This document shows positions 17,561-27,691 of a DNA stretch of 64,000 nucleotides, in pieces. Made by a program: the position numbers and the translations under genes. Every line of letters begins with the position of its first letter. Position 1 is the first letter of the stretch. The DNA lies in contig JALUUM010000009.1 in NCBI GenBank assembly GCA_027021365.1, forward strand, positions 1 through 64,000, given 5' to 3'. The notes beneath the pieces are model-generated. The model was not told the DNA's origin. It saw nothing but the letters and a program-made list of their open reading frames with translations, and did not search any database. This DNA comes from Spirochaetales bacterium. Lineage in GTDB: Bacteria > Spirochaetota > Spirochaetia > SZUA-6.

Positions 17561-18841
17561 TCAATACTTCAACATAAAACCCAAACCGGCAAACAATCCT
17601 CCGTAAGTTGGTTCGGAAAGCCCGAGCCACTTCAGATACCCGATATCCACTGCAATTTTCATGTCCCTCGACAACAGGTATGTAATGGTAATATTTCCCT
17701 GCCCCCCTATATGCGTGAACCTGAAGTAATCTCCCCTGAAGGGAATAATTCCACCGACCCCTGCCGCAATCATCGGTACGAACTGGAAACGCCAAAGGTA
17801 CCAGTTCATTTCACCGCCGATATAAATATTGGTGGGAACTCCATTGTATCCTAGGCTCAAAAAGGGGACTTCCAGACCAACCTGTGGCCTGAAACGGTAG
17901 AATCCCCTGGAGATACTCTGCCTGAAACCAACAAGCCCAACGAGTCGTCCGAATATGTCCATGGAAAGGTGAAAGTAGGGAGTGGTATCGAGCCCGAAGC
18001 GGGGAATCTCCCTTACCTGGTCGCCAATGTTCAATTTTCCTTTTGAATACACCACATGCGCCACGGATACCTCGTCACTCACTTCCTTCACGATGAGAAA
18101 GGCCTTTTCTTCGGTAAACTTTCTTCCCGAAGAGAGAACCCTCGTAGTTAAGACGGAATACTCGTCACCAACCTTTACTCCCATGTCCCTTCCGAACTCG
18201 ATAATTACATCCGAACCGTTTATCTCCACTATGCCGGTCTTCAACTGGAACTCGGGAATCTTCCTTACCTCGAAGGTAAGGGAATCAGGAATACTCTCCA
18301 CGGCATCCCTCACTGCCTCGTTGGGATTGTCATCATACCCCTCTGTTTCTATGTTCACCGTTGAAATTGTCCTGATATTTTCCACGTCGATGAATGTGAA
18401 TGAGGTTTTCAAAACACACTTGTAGTTGCCAAGCCGTTTTGCTGCCGATCTTTCCAGGCTGAAGTATGTAACAGAAGGTATGACCACGATGAATGATCCA
18501 ATAAGACGGTTCATATCTGCCTGGGTAAAGAACTCCTTACCCATTTGTACCTTCTCGGGTATCTTCACATTCTCTTCTTTGAACTGCTTTATCTTTTCTA
18601 TGAAAGTGTTAACATCACGGGTCCCAAGGCGGTAGTTCATACCAATTACATTGAATCTGCCCAGATTTGTAAATACCCCTCGTATCTCGGCATCGATACT
18701 CCCAAGCACTCCCCTTGGAATATTCCACTGGTAATAGCTAAGGTTGAATACGGCTATCTCCTTCTTCTTGTATACCTCCTGTGAGAACAAGAGACCACTT
18801 GTTACCAGCAACAAGAAAATCAGAGAAAGTGACTTTTTCAT
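17561..18841 (-). CDS. Secreted protein with CsgG/FlgT-like and beta-barrel regions, 426 aa
   Basis: Signal peptide MKKSLSLIFLLLVTSGLLFS, then an alpha/beta part starting KKKEIAVFNLSYYQWNIP and containing LGRFNVIGMNYRL, as in CsgG or FlgT N-domains. A middle beta domain (VIIEFGRDMGVKVGDEYSVL) recalls the FlgT C-terminal SH3-like domain. Residues about 300-426 are alternating aromatic/polar strands ending GLFAGLGFMLKY, a typical outer-membrane barrel end. GAGGGA precedes the ATG at 18841. First of the four exported proteins. A protein anchored in the outer membrane with a periplasmic head is inferred. Confidence 0.7.
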   Translation of the reverse strand: MKKSLSLIFLLLVTSGLLFSQEVYKKKEIAVFNLSYYQWNIPRGVLGSIDAEIRGVFTNLGRFNVIGMNYRLGTRDVNTFIEKIKQFKEENVKIPEKVQMGKEFFTQADMNRLIGSFIVVIPSVTYFSLERSAAKRLGNYKCVLKTSFTFIDVENIRTISTVNIETEGYDDNPNEAVRDAVESIPDSLTFEVRKIPEFQLKTGIVEINGSDVIIEFGRDMGVKVGDEYSVLTTRVLSSGRKFTEEKAFLIVKEVSDEVSVAHVVYSKGKLNIGDQVREIPRFGLDTTPYFHLSMDIFGRLVGLVGFRQSISRGFYRFRPQVGLEVPFLSLGYNGVPTNIYIGGEMNWYLWRFQFVPMIAAGVGGIIPFRGDYFRFTHIGGQGNITITYLLSRDMKIAVDIGYLKWLGLSEPTYGGLFAGLGFMLKY

Positions 18842-18900
18842 TTCTGCATCCCTCATGCAAAATTATAACACTATGAAGGATTTTATCAAAGCATTAATTT

Positions 18901-19686
18901 CTACATACTACGCCAGAATTTGTAGTTGTTCTTCTCGATATCCTCCGGCTTGGGCAGAGGAAAGAATTTGCTCTCCTCCTGCGATGCGAACATAAAGCCG
19001 TGCCTTAAACACCTGTAGGACATACTGTTCAATGAGCTGTACAGGCTCAAGCCCTTGGTCTTCTTCTCCGGATTGTCCCTCACCTCGTATATCGCATCCT
19101 GAAGCTTCTTCGGGTGAAGTGTCGCTATGGGAATACTTACAAAGGGATTTTTCTTGTACTCCTTCAGAAACTCATCGATATCGAAGTCTATCTGGGTATA
19201 GAAAATCTTCGGTGCTCCCTTAGGGTTCTCGGGGTCTGTTATGAACTTCCCGAATTCAACGAAGTTGTAACGCGTAAGGACAAGCATCTTTAGAGGATCG
19301 ATTTCAGCGAATATCCTTAACCTTCCCTCCTCATGGGGTGCCGTATGCTCTGCAGGGGAAAGTTCCAGTGTTGCAGCATCCGGCGTTGTGAGGTAGAGCT
19401 TCTCTATAGCATCGAAATCTATGTGCTCCAGGACCCTGTAGGAAGAGATGAATTTCGTAGCTTTGGGCCTGCCATCCTCATGCGGGACAAGGCCTTTCAG
19501 TCCCTTCTCTATATCGAAGTAAGGATGCCTGAAATTGATATCCAGCATGGCAAATATCACCTTCCCCTCGTAATGACGTGAAGAACCCGCCACATAGTGC
19601 TTTGCGAAGTTGAAAGGCGAAAGCTGAGAGGCAATCAGTGCCGAATCCGGATGTAAGACAAGATAGAGATAATTCTTGTATTCCAT
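18901..19686 (-). CDS. Unknown 261-aa protein downstream of hppA
   Basis: Soluble-looking 261-aa protein with no signal peptide, membrane segment or recognised motif. Features visible: an opening [19 protein letters not shown], an aromatic-rich core, and a Cys-containing C-terminal part ([20 protein letters not shown]). It starts three bases after the hppA stop, with a GGGGGTAGGAA ribosome site overlapping the hppA end, so it is translated with the pyrophosphatase. It precedes the exported-protein genes by 59 bp. No function can be assigned. Confidence 0.7.
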   Translation of the reverse strand: MEYKNYLYLVLHPDSALIASQLSPFNFAKHYVAGSSRHYEGKVIFAMLDINFRHPYFDIEKGLKGLVPHEDGRPKATKFISSYRVLEHIDFDAIEKLYLTTPDAATLELSPAEHTAPHEEGRLRIFAEIDPLKMLVLTRYNFVEFGKFITDPENPKGAPKIFYTQIDFDIDEFLKEYKKNPFVSIPIATLHPKKLQDAIYEVRDNPEKKTKGLSLYSSLNSMSYRCLRHGFMFASQEESKFFPLPKPEDIEKNNYKFWRSM

Positions 19687-19689
19687 TTC

Positions 19690-21756
19690 CTACCCCCAGA
19701 ATGATTTTAACATAGGTGCTATGACCAGTGAAACCACCGACATCAGCTTTATCAGAATATTCAAGGATGGTCCGGCGGTATCCTTAAAGGGATCGCCCAC
19801 CGTATCTCCAACGATCGATGCCTTGTGAGCGGGAGAACCCTTTCCGCCGGCCTCGCCCGATTCTATCATCTTCTTGGCATTGTCCCATGCACCCCCCGAG
19901 TTCGAGAGAAAGATGGCAAGAATTACTCCGGATGCCGTTACTCCGGTAAGAAGCCCAACCAACATCTCTATTCCGCCAATGAAACCGACAAGCACGGGCG
20001 TGGTAGCGGCAATCAAGCCGGGAAGCAGCATCTGCCTTAAGGCTGCGGCAGTACTTATGTCTATACACCTCTTGTAGTCCGGTGTTTCGGTGTCCTCCAG
20101 GATTCCCGGTTTCTCCTGGAACTGCCTTCTAACCTCTTCCACCATCTTGTATGCCGCCTTGCCTACCGCATCGAGGGCAAGGGACGAGAAGAGGTAGGGT
20201 ATCACCGCTCCCAGTAGTAGGCCGACGAGCACGGGAACATCGGTTACATTGATACGCACCGCCCCTGCCTCGGATTCGAAAGATGAGAAGAGTATTATTG
20301 CCGTAAGGGCAGCAGAGCCTATTGCGAATCCCTTACCGATAGCAGCGGTCGTATTTCCCACGGCATCGAGCCTGTCCGTTATCTCTCGTACTTCAGCGGG
20401 GAAATCTGCCATCACTGCAAGGCCTCCCGCATTGTCAGCTATCGGGCCATAGGCATCCACTGCAAGCTGTATACCCAGGGTCACAAGCATGCCGAGGGCT
20501 GCAATTCCTATTCCATACATTCCCGCAATGGCAAAGCTTCCATAGATTGCCGTTCCTATTACGATTATCACGGGAAAGCTGGAGAGCATTCCCACACCGA
20601 CACCGGTAATTATGTTGGTAGCAGCACCGGTAAGAGTCGATTTCACTATGCTCTTTACGGGTACCGTCCCGGTTCCCGTAAAGAACTCGGTAATACTTCC
20701 TATCAGCACTCCTGCCGCAAGCCCGAAGAGGGATGCGAAGAATATATTCAGGTAACCGGCATCTCCGTTGAAGAGCGAATCACCTATGTAGAAACGAAGA
20801 ACGAAGAAAGAAAATATCGCTGCAAGGATCGCAGCCCCGAAGGTGCCGATATTCAGGGCCCTCTGCGGGTTTCCCTTGGGTTTTACCCTTACAAGAAGAA
20901 TACCAATTGCAGAGGCGACGACACCAGTGGATGCAAGGATAAGGGGAAGCCCGATAAGTTTCAGCTTTACAACATCCGTTGCATTTACCGTGAGGCCGAG
21001 GATCATTCCTCCGATTACAGAGCCGACGAAAGACTCGAAGAGGTCGGCACCCATGCCGGCAACATCACCGACATTGTCGCCCACGTTGTCTGCAATCGTG
21101 GCGGGGTTTCTGGGATCATCCTCCGGAATGTCAGCCTCCACCTTCCCAACGAGGTCAGCGCCAACGTCTGCCGCTTTTGTGTAAATTCCGCCGCCAACCC
21201 TCGAAAATAGGGCAATGGAAGAGGCTCCCAGGGAAAAACCTGCAAGTACCGGAAGAACTGTCATGTCCAGATCTGCAAGCCCTGAACCGGCAATGTTTGT
21301 CATTAGCAGAACAACGAGGGATATTCCCACCAGTGCCAGTCCCACCACGCTCATACCCATAACCGTTCCGCCGGAAAAGGCTACTTTCAATGCTCCGGAA
21401 AGACCTTTCCTTGCTGCATGGGTCGTTCTGAAATTGGATGCCGTTGCAACCCTCATCCCGATGAAACCTGCAAGTGCGGAACAGGTGGCTCCTGCTGTAA
21501 AGGCAACAGCCTGAAACTTTAAAAGGCCGGTATTTGCAAGACCAAGAAGGGCAGCAACAATAATAACAAAGGGGATGAGAACCTTGTACTCACGTCCCAT
21601 GAAGGTTTTAGCTCCTTCTGCCACAAATCCGCCTATTTGAAGAAGTTTTTCACCCTCCGCCGGCTGCCTGTAGATCCAAACACCCTTCAACAACGCAACA
21701 AAGAGTGCAAGAATTCCTCCGAGAAGGGTTATCAAAAGAATAATGCTCAAACCCAT
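19690..21756 (-). CDS. hppA: Membrane-bound K+-dependent ion-pumping pyrophosphatase
   Basis: 688-aa, about 16-helix pyrophosphatase that hydrolyses PPi and pumps H+ or Na+. Substrate loop motifs [39 protein letters not shown] and [13 protein letters not shown] are intact. The segment [10 protein letters not shown] has Ala where K+-independent enzymes have Lys, so the enzyme should require K+; many members of this class pump Na+. GGAGTGG precedes the ATG. PPi from biosynthesis would be used to energise the membrane, a usual trait of anaerobes with tight energy budgets. It heads the minus-strand operon with the 261-aa protein. Confidence 0.95.
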   Translation of the reverse strand: MGLSIILLITLLGGILALFVALLKGVWIYRQPAEGEKLLQIGGFVAEGAKTFMGREYKVLIPFVIIVAALLGLANTGLLKFQAVAFTAGATCSALAGFIGMRVATASNFRTTHAARKGLSGALKVAFSGGTVMGMSVVGLALVGISLVVLLMTNIAGSGLADLDMTVLPVLAGFSLGASSIALFSRVGGGIYTKAADVGADLVGKVEADIPEDDPRNPATIADNVGDNVGDVAGMGADLFESFVGSVIGGMILGLTVNATDVVKLKLIGLPLILASTGVVASAIGILLVRVKPKGNPQRALNIGTFGAAILAAIFSFFVLRFYIGDSLFNGDAGYLNIFFASLFGLAAGVLIGSITEFFTGTGTVPVKSIVKSTLTGAATNIITGVGVGMLSSFPVIIVIGTAIYGSFAIAGMYGIGIAALGMLVTLGIQLAVDAYGPIADNAGGLAVMADFPAEVREITDRLDAVGNTTAAIGKGFAIGSAALTAIILFSSFESEAGAVRINVTDVPVLVGLLLGAVIPYLFSSLALDAVGKAAYKMVEEVRRQFQEKPGILEDTETPDYKRCIDISTAAALRQMLLPGLIAATTPVLVGFIGGIEMLVGLLTGVTASGVILAIFLSNSGGAWDNAKKMIESGEAGGKGSPAHKASIVGDTVGDPFKDTAGPSLNILIKLMSVVSLVIAPMLKSFWG

Positions 21757-21793
21757 TTTCCACTCCTATTTAAATATAGAGTTGAAAAGCGTC

Positions 21794-21822
21794 AGTTTAA
21801 CAACTTGTCACATTTTTTTCAA
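21794..21822 (-). promoter_or_regulatory. Candidate promoter of hppA
   Basis: Minus strand TTGAAA (21817-21822), 17-bp spacer, TAAACT (21794-21799), about 37 bases before the ATG, which has its own ribosome site. Confidence 0.4.
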
Positions 21823-21875
21823 GTAATTTTTTTTGTTTCAAAGCCATTTGCGTTGTAGAGGTACTATATAAAAAA

Positions 21876-23329
21876 CTAATGTAGTTTTGAAAGACAGTAG
21901 TTTATTTTTTGCCTGACATTTGCAAAGTCAGAACCTTTAGTTGAGAGAGCCATATAAGTTTTATAATGACGAACAGCAGCAGCATATTTTTTTCTTCCAA
22001 AAGAACATTTCCCAGATGAAGATGCGCATCCGGGAAAGTAGGATACAGGGTAATCGTTTCTTTTAGTTTAGCTTCTGCACATCTTAATTCACTGGAATCC
22101 AAACACAGTAACGCTTTTGAATATGGAATAAAATAAAGTTTTGGGAAAATATTTTTAACCGATTGCATAAAAAGAGAAGCTTTATACCTATTATTTTTTC
22201 TTAACTCGATAATTCCTTTCATTACGGTATAGGCATCTTTGCTTTTTTGGGTGCTATGTAAAACAACATTTTGCGAATAACTATCGATAATCATATTTAC
22301 AAGACCTTCCGCTTCCTGTAGTTCAGGTTTTACTTCTATAACCTTTAACAATTTGTCGAAAGCTTCGAGTGGTTGATTAAGCCTTAACAAACTTTTAGCC
22401 ATACCATAATATGTCCCTGCATTGTTTGGGTCATACTTAAGTGATTTTTTATAGTTATCCAAGGCCTTATTTTCTTTGTATTCAAATCTGTATAAATCCC
22501 CAAAACCAAGATAACCAAGAGAATAATCCATCTTTTCATTTAAAAGAGCTTTAAAATAATCGGAAGCGGTATCATAATCTTTTAACTGTAAATAAAACTC
22601 GCCGGCATAGTAATAAGCGGGAGCATAAAAAGGATTCTCCATAATAAAGTTTTCTAACATATCCAGAATCTGCTCATATTTTTGACGGTTTCTCCTGTAA
22701 CGTGGATCCCTTTCATGAAAGGGCAATGAGTTCCACATTTCCAAAGTACGCTTTATAACCTTATGACTTTCAAGGGAAATGGAGTTTTGTGTCTTCATAA
22801 ATGGTACAGGCTGAGAAATAAGAAGTGCCGTTTTTTTATCAAGTTCCTCTTCGAATTTAAAAAGGTCATCAACTCTTCCCTCTACCGAACAAGCACCCTT
22901 TGCGGTACCCGTTTCTACGTCTATTGAGCGAAGATTTATTTTTATCACCTTGTTCTGGACAGCATAGCTTCCTGCAATAAGATACCTTGCAACACCAAAA
23001 GCTCCCAATTTTATCTCATTACCCTTGTCAGTCGAACCGGAGGATGAAAGGTCTGCTAAGTCACTTAGTGAAAACTCAATCTCTTTTAACACATTATCAA
23101 GATATTTCCTTTCCACAACACGAACATTAGGAAGTCTGTTTAGAAACCCGGAAAGAGAATCTGTAAGATAATCACCAAGCCATTTATAAACAGGTATCCT
23201 CTGCGGATATTCAAAGGGGATTACTCCAACATTAATTACCTTGGTATCCTCTTTAGTCTGAGAAAATACCAAATAAGGATTAATTAGAAAGAAAAAAAGT
23301 ATTAATACATAAGGTTTTCTATATTTCAT
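21876..23329 (-). pseudogene. CsgG-like plus TPR protein with C-terminal frameshift
   Basis: Secreted protein: signal peptide MKYRKPYVLILFFFLINPY, then a CsgG-like alpha/beta domain (VINVGVIPFEYPQRIPVYKW, VRVVERKYLDNVLKEIEFSL, LIAGSYAVQNKVIKINLRSI) and about six TPR repeats (residues 210-460). The reading frame stops at 21902 after an unnatural hydrophobic tail. If the A7 run near 22000 had eight As, the frame would continue EEKKYAAAVRHYKTYMALS, a normal TPR end, and stop at 21876. Either a real slippage mutation or a sequencing error. It follows a decayed gene by 13 bp and has no clear ribosome site. Confidence 0.65.
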
Positions 23330-23342
23330 GGTCTATAAAAAA

Positions 23343-24482
23343 CTAAAAAGCATATCCTCCTCCAATAGTTATCTTTTCTGGTAAAATGCCGAAATCAAAT
23401 ATTATTTTATTAATTGATGTTTGTAGTATAAAACCTGCCGGAAAACCAAATCCGATTCCAAAAGAGAAATCAGTTATATCTCCGAACCGAAGAATAGCAT
23501 ATCCCGAAGGCAATACTTCACCATAATCTGTTACATAAACAAGTCCAAGACCCAAATCCAACCCCGTCTTTGTACCAATTGTAAGACCGCCTGTAAATGT
23601 AAGGCCAACTTCTCCGCTTGCAGAGGTCAAATCGAACTTAACAGGGAAATACATACTTCTGCCTTTTTTTGTAATTTTTTTTCTTCAGAGTATACCGGAG
23701 TTGGTACAGAAGTTTCTGTGCTCTCGGCATTGTTATTACTGTTAGAGCTCTGTGAAACAGATATATATGGTAAAAAGGGTCTTATCGCTGTACTTATTGC
23801 AGTATGGAATCCCCTCTCTCACCATGTATTCGTCGGTGTAAGTGAATTAAACAGATCAATCGTCGTTCCAACAACCACAGCACCTATGCCCATATAACTA
23901 ACTATAGGCTGCTGTATCATTCCACCAAGAATACTTGCTCCAATACTGACAATCCCACTTCAACCGCTTGTGTATCCTACTTTTCCTACAGCATCAGCAC
24001 GATGGAAAAAATATTCTCTTCCGGAGTATAAAACTGGTACGATAACCGTGGATAAATATTGCACAGTATTAAGTACAATAAAAAAATGGTATTGTTCTTA
24101 CAGAAGTTCCATAGTAAGGCACTATAACAAGGTCCGAACTTTTTAACTGGCAGAATTTATTGAATTTATCTGCAGAAGACTGAGTGTCTTCCAGAAGAAG
24201 ATCAGCTTTTTTTTCAGGTTCTACTGTTGTATTATAAGGTACGACATCAAATCCATAATCCCGTAGTATAGATGCAAGATAGTCCCAGTTTTTCTGCCTC
24301 TACATCTCCTCTTCCTGTAGTACTAGAGGAAGTCTGTTTGGTATTATTGCTATTCTTTTTATATGCAAGGAGGATTTGTGTACACTCTGGTCAAAGATCA
24401 ATGTTATTTCCTGTGAAAATCCTGCAAAAGATACAATAAATAAAAATAAAAGTGCGGCAATAAGGTGGTATTTTTTTATCAT
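23343..24482 (-). pseudogene. Decayed envelope-protein gene (secreted, C-terminal barrel)
   Basis: Traces of one gene across three frames. It begins with a signal peptide (MIKKYHLIAALLFLFIVSF) and IKRIAIIPNRLPLVL, meets an in-frame TAG (24300-24302), resumes RQKNWDYLASILRDYGFDVV, and continues in other frames through SIGASILGGMIQQPI to a beta-barrel-like end MYFPVKFDLTSASGEVG to GGGYAF. I count one TAG, two TGA and three frame changes, each frame change at an A or T homopolymer. The intact ancestor would be about 375 aa. The product may have been an outer-membrane protein acting with the adjacent CsgG/TPR protein. Confidence 0.6.
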
Positions 24483-24506
24483 TTTATTTAAGCCTCTTTC
24501 GGAAAG

Positions 24507-24539
24507 TAAAAAGAGCCAATTTCATTTTGAAATTGGCTC
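24507..24539 (-). terminator. Rho-independent terminator
   Basis: Perfect 12-bp stem with a 3-base loop (24513-24539) followed on the minus strand by five Ts, 11 bp after the stop of the barrel gene. On the plus strand the hairpin is followed by an AT-rich run that could also work. Confidence 0.75.
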
Positions 24540-24549
24540 AAATAAAAAA

Positions 24550-25158
24550 TTACTTCTTTAACAAGACAACGTCTTTATTAGGTATCCAATAAGATATGCC
24601 TATATGAGTTCGAAAACTCATACTTATGTTGTCTGTATCAAAACCTGTTCCTTCATATATTGGAATGAAGAATGAGGGAGCAATACTTACATACGGTGCA
24701 ATAGTTTCTGTGATAAAGTAAAAGGCTCGAACCCCGGGATGCAATACAAAATATATGTCAGAATTTGAATTGCAAGATGGGCTCAAGCTGAAACTGAAGG
24801 CCGGTACCAGCCCACTTTTTGCCTTTGGATCTTGGAGGAAATAATAACTAAAACCGGTATTAAATCCTGCACTCCAGTAATTACTATTGTCGGAAAAATG
24901 CTTTTCAAAATAGAAATTGGGTTGTACCCATATTGCAAGCTTATCAATTAAAAGAAACCCAACCTCAGGATATAAATTCATACTAAAATAATTTAGCTGA
25001 TTGTTTTCAGCAAAAATGTTGCCTCCATCAAGATAGAAACTAAGTCCACCCAAGAATCGATAGCCTGCTGCTTTAAAGTTATCCCCAAGATCAGCAAACA
25101 CAAAGCCTGTTAACACAATAAATAAAAAAAACATGATCGCTAGTTTTTTTACAAACAT
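24550..25158 (-). CDS. Small outer-membrane beta-barrel protein
   Basis: 202-aa exported protein with signal peptide MFVKKLAIMFFLFIVLTGFV cleaved near VFA-DLGD. The mature part alternates aromatic and polar residues (YFSMNLYPEVGFLLIDKLAI, AGFNTGFSYYF, YFVLHPGVRAFYFI) and looks like an eight-stranded barrel similar to OmpA/OprF-N or OmpW-like folds. AAGGAGG precedes the ATG; a strong terminator follows. Part of an AT-rich accessory region. Function unknown. Confidence 0.7.
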   Translation of the reverse strand: MFVKKLAIMFFLFIVLTGFVFADLGDNFKAAGYRFLGGLSFYLDGGNIFAENNQLNYFSMNLYPEVGFLLIDKLAIWVQPNFYFEKHFSDNSNYWSAGFNTGFSYYFLQDPKAKSGLVPAFSFSLSPSCNSNSDIYFVLHPGVRAFYFITETIAPYVSIAPSFFIPIYEGTGFDTDNISMSFRTHIGISYWIPNKDVVLLKK

Positions 25159-25307
25159 AAAAAAACCTCCTTAAGAATTATTTAGCATCAATAATACTAT
25201 TTTTAATGTGATATTAATTACTTTATGCTATAACAAAATTAGTTTTTTGTCAATAATAAATTGTTTAGGTTTCAGTCATTTTTCCGGCGGCTGTTTATAA
25301 TAGTGAT

Positions 25308-26207
25308 TTAATCGTCTAGAAATTTATTTATAAGCTGGAGCCTGTTTTTTATACCGAGTTTCTGATAAATATGGTAAACATGGTTCTTGACTGTTTTTTG
25401 GGAAATATAAAGATTCTCAGCTATCTGCTTGTTGCTTAAGCCTTTGATTAAAAGGTTTATTATTTCCTGCTCTCTCTGTGAAATATCGGTGGTTTTTGCA
25501 ACTTCTCCAACGAGCATGAGGCTTGTGTTTCTCTTATTGTTAAAAAGGTATTTTGCACCGTAGGATAAAGCTATGATTGCGGAAACAAACAAAAATAGGG
25601 TGTTAAAATGTGGTAAGTTTAAAAGCATGTTATCCGGGAAGAAGAGCGGACCACCTATCCTGTGAACCACAATAAGGGGGAGTATAGTAAATATCAAGAT
25701 ACTGAATGCAATCAATACTATTCGGGCATCTTTATGTTGTATCCTCTTGCTGTTTGCAAGAATCAGGTAAGCGGAATATATAAAAATTATTGTATACAGG
25801 ATATCCCGTATAATTTCTGCAATACTAATATTGTACATATATTCGAGAATAACTGTGGAAAGTATGATTACCAGAATGGATATGTGTATGGTACGTTTAA
25901 CCTTTGTAAAAGGAATATTGGTAACCCTATATATGAGAAGCGGCATAAAATAGAGCATAAGAAAACCGCTTATAATGATAAACAGGTAGTAATCCAAACT
26001 TGATGTTGAATACTGAAAATTTATTGCTGTATATCTATAGAGACATATCATATAGGTAAGTAGATTTAAGAGTGCTCCTAAGAAAATTAAGCCGATATAT
26101 ATATAGAGATCGCTTTTGTATTTCTTTGCAAGCAGAAAAGCCAGTATGAAGATCGAAGATGCCAATATTAACGTTAAAATGTAAAAAGCAAATATTATAT
26201 GTAACAT
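25308..26207 (-). CDS. Membrane-bound LuxR-family transcription regulator
   Basis: 299-aa protein with about seven transmembrane helices (residues 1-225, beginning MLHIIFAFYILTLILASSIF) and a C-terminal LuxR/FixJ helix-turn-helix (ISQREQEIINLLIKGLSNKQ then IAENLYISQKTVKNHVYHIY, residues about 235-280). A 7TM sensor fused to LuxR DNA-binding is a known membrane one-component layout. The ATG at 26207 has no ribosome site, but a -10 box lies eight bases upstream. Flanked by a barrel gene and a cyclase remnant, which it may control. Confidence 0.75.
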   Translation of the reverse strand: MLHIIFAFYILTLILASSIFILAFLLAKKYKSDLYIYIGLIFLGALLNLLTYMICLYRYTAINFQYSTSSLDYYLFIIISGFLMLYFMPLLIYRVTNIPFTKVKRTIHISILVIILSTVILEYMYNISIAEIIRDILYTIIFIYSAYLILANSKRIQHKDARIVLIAFSILIFTILPLIVVHRIGGPLFFPDNMLLNLPHFNTLFLFVSAIIALSYGAKYLFNNKRNTSLMLVGEVAKTTDISQREQEIINLLIKGLSNKQIAENLYISQKTVKNHVYHIYQKLGIKNRLQLINKFLDD

Positions 26208-26218
26208 TTGTAATAATT
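26198..26218. promoter_or_regulatory. Sequence similar to the Crp/Fnr palindrome near 36.6 kb
   Basis: A 21-base stretch covering the LuxR start codon matches the palindrome at 36620-36640 at 19 of 21 positions when read on the opposite strand. It may be an operator, though the AT-rich setting makes chance similarity possible. Confidence 0.25.
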
Positions 26219-26244
26219 CTATTCCAAATATTCACTGCATACAA
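26216..26244 (-). promoter_or_regulatory. Candidate leaderless promoter of the LuxR gene
   Basis: Minus strand TTGTAT (26239-26244), 17-bp spacer, TAGAAT (26216-26221), then eight bases to the ATG. No Shine-Dalgarno sequence is present. Confidence 0.35.
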
Positions 26245-26388
26245 CTATAAATTGTAGTTAATTTGAGAAAAAAGTCCCATGCTTTTTTTGCAAATGTTAC
26301 TTTTGTCTCATTTGTATATCTCGGTGCACCAGTATAATTGTTATAATATAAAATAATAAAGGGGAAGAACTAGATTGAGAAAGATTAA

Positions 26389-26823
26389 AAAGGTTTTTAT
26401 GTAAACCTTGCATCACGACTGGAAGGTGTTAATAAGAAGTATGGTACGGATGTAATTATAAGTGCATTTAACCTTGACAGGATAGTAAAAGAATCAGGCG
26501 GCCCGGAAAAGATTCCCTTCGCTTTGAGGGAACTGGATTCAATTCGTGTAAAGGGGAAAAGTGAACCTGTTTCTATTTTTGAACTCTACGATTTTAAAGA
26601 AAATACTGATAAGGCTGTAAACGAAGTTTTTGGTTTGTATGAAGAGGGACTAAAACATTACAGGCAAGGTTCGTGGGATAGCGCAATTTCCATATTTGAG
26701 AGGGTCCTTGAAATAATTACCAAAGATGGCCCGAGTAGAACACTCATTGAACGTTGCCGTTTATACAGGAATGAACCACCGCCCGCTGATTGGGATGGAG
26801 TTTTTGTTATGAAAACGAAGTAG
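26389..26823 (+). pseudogene. Remnant of a class III adenylate/guanylate cyclase
   Basis: The open frame carries YVNLASRLEGVNKKYGTDVI, the catalytic Asn/Arg segment of class III cyclases, then RVKGKSEPVSIFELYDF and a TPR-like tail ending RCRLYRNEPPPADWDGV, as in CHASE2-type adenylate cyclases. The N-terminal sensor part and the first two-thirds of the cyclase domain are missing; a TAA sits just upstream (26386-26388) and no ATG precedes the fragment. It is a truncated, inactive cyclase. AT-rich promoter-like sequence with TATAAT lies upstream, and a membrane-protein gene follows after 60 bp. Confidence 0.7.
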
Positions 26824-26883
26824 CATCCTTTAATGGAAAGGCAGGATACTGCAATATATTTTTAGTTTGCATAGGAGGAATAA

Positions 26884-27555
26884 ATGCATAGTAGAAGAGC
26901 AATTTCAGGCGTTTTTCTGGTTTTACTGTTTCTGGCTCCGGGGCTTATGAGTGCTGAAGGATCTTCAGCAGATCTGGCTACTCTGGGTTTTGAAACTCCG
27001 AATTTTTCTCTGGGTGCTTCGTTTTTACCCGGACTGGCTAACTCATTCTTTGTTCCCGATTACTTGGGATATAAATTACAGCCTAAAGAGTATGAGAAAT
27101 TTTCTGAAGTAATGCTATGGACAAAGATTGGTATGGGTATGTTTGCATTAAATACAGCGGCTTTAATAGTTACTACTGTTATTGATCCCCTTGTCGGGGG
27201 TATTGTATCCATACTCTCATTTGGAGGATGGACTCTTTCAACCGCTTTTATGGCGTTCAACTATCGGGATATTAATACCATGCTTACAAAGAGAGGTGAA
27301 GATAGTATTTTGCCAACCGTACCCGCGATTTCATCCCTCATAGCCTATGCTTTCGGTATGGGTACAATAACCGCGATAGGTTTATCATTTTCAGATTATA
27401 CGGGGGTAGCAGAAGCGCTTGCCTATGTATGCTCTGCAGTTTCCAGCATAAGCGGAATTGTTGCTATTGTAAGTACTTTTACATATTCAAATAAAATAAA
27501 TTACAAAGAGTATAAGGAACAACTTTCCAGCCTTTACCATAAAAACCATTTTTAA
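26884..27555 (+). CDS. Exported membrane protein of unknown function
   Basis: 223-aa protein with a signal peptide (MHSRRAISGVFLVLLFLAPG, likely cleavage near MSA-EGS) and about five further hydrophobic helices between residues 75 and 205, with GMGMFALNTAALIVTTVI and PAISSLIAYAFGMGTITAIG as the clearest. ATAGGAGG precedes the ATG. No family recognised. Downstream of the cyclase remnant in the same direction. Confidence 0.65.
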   Translation: MHSRRAISGVFLVLLFLAPGLMSAEGSSADLATLGFETPNFSLGASFLPGLANSFFVPDYLGYKLQPKEYEKFSEVMLWTKIGMGMFALNTAALIVTTVIDPLVGGIVSILSFGGWTLSTAFMAFNYRDINTMLTKRGEDSILPTVPAISSLIAYAFGMGTITAIGLSFSDYTGVAEALAYVCSAVSSISGIVAIVSTFTYSNKINYKEYKEQLSSLYHKNHF

Positions 27556-27691
27556 AATTATACTCTAATTTGCAAGCTTCTTAATATGTCTGTCGGGATT
27601 ATCAAGATGAGCGTAGAATTTAACCATCGTTAACCTCAATTGGCACGAAAGGCTGGAATTCTAAAAACCTATCGACTATTTTTCCCGCCAT

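Noticed and set aside
23343..24482. TGA codons read as Trp or selenocysteine in the decayed gene
   Set aside because: Other genes in the window use TGA as a normal stop, the gene also has a TAG and frame changes, and no SECIS-like hairpin was seen.
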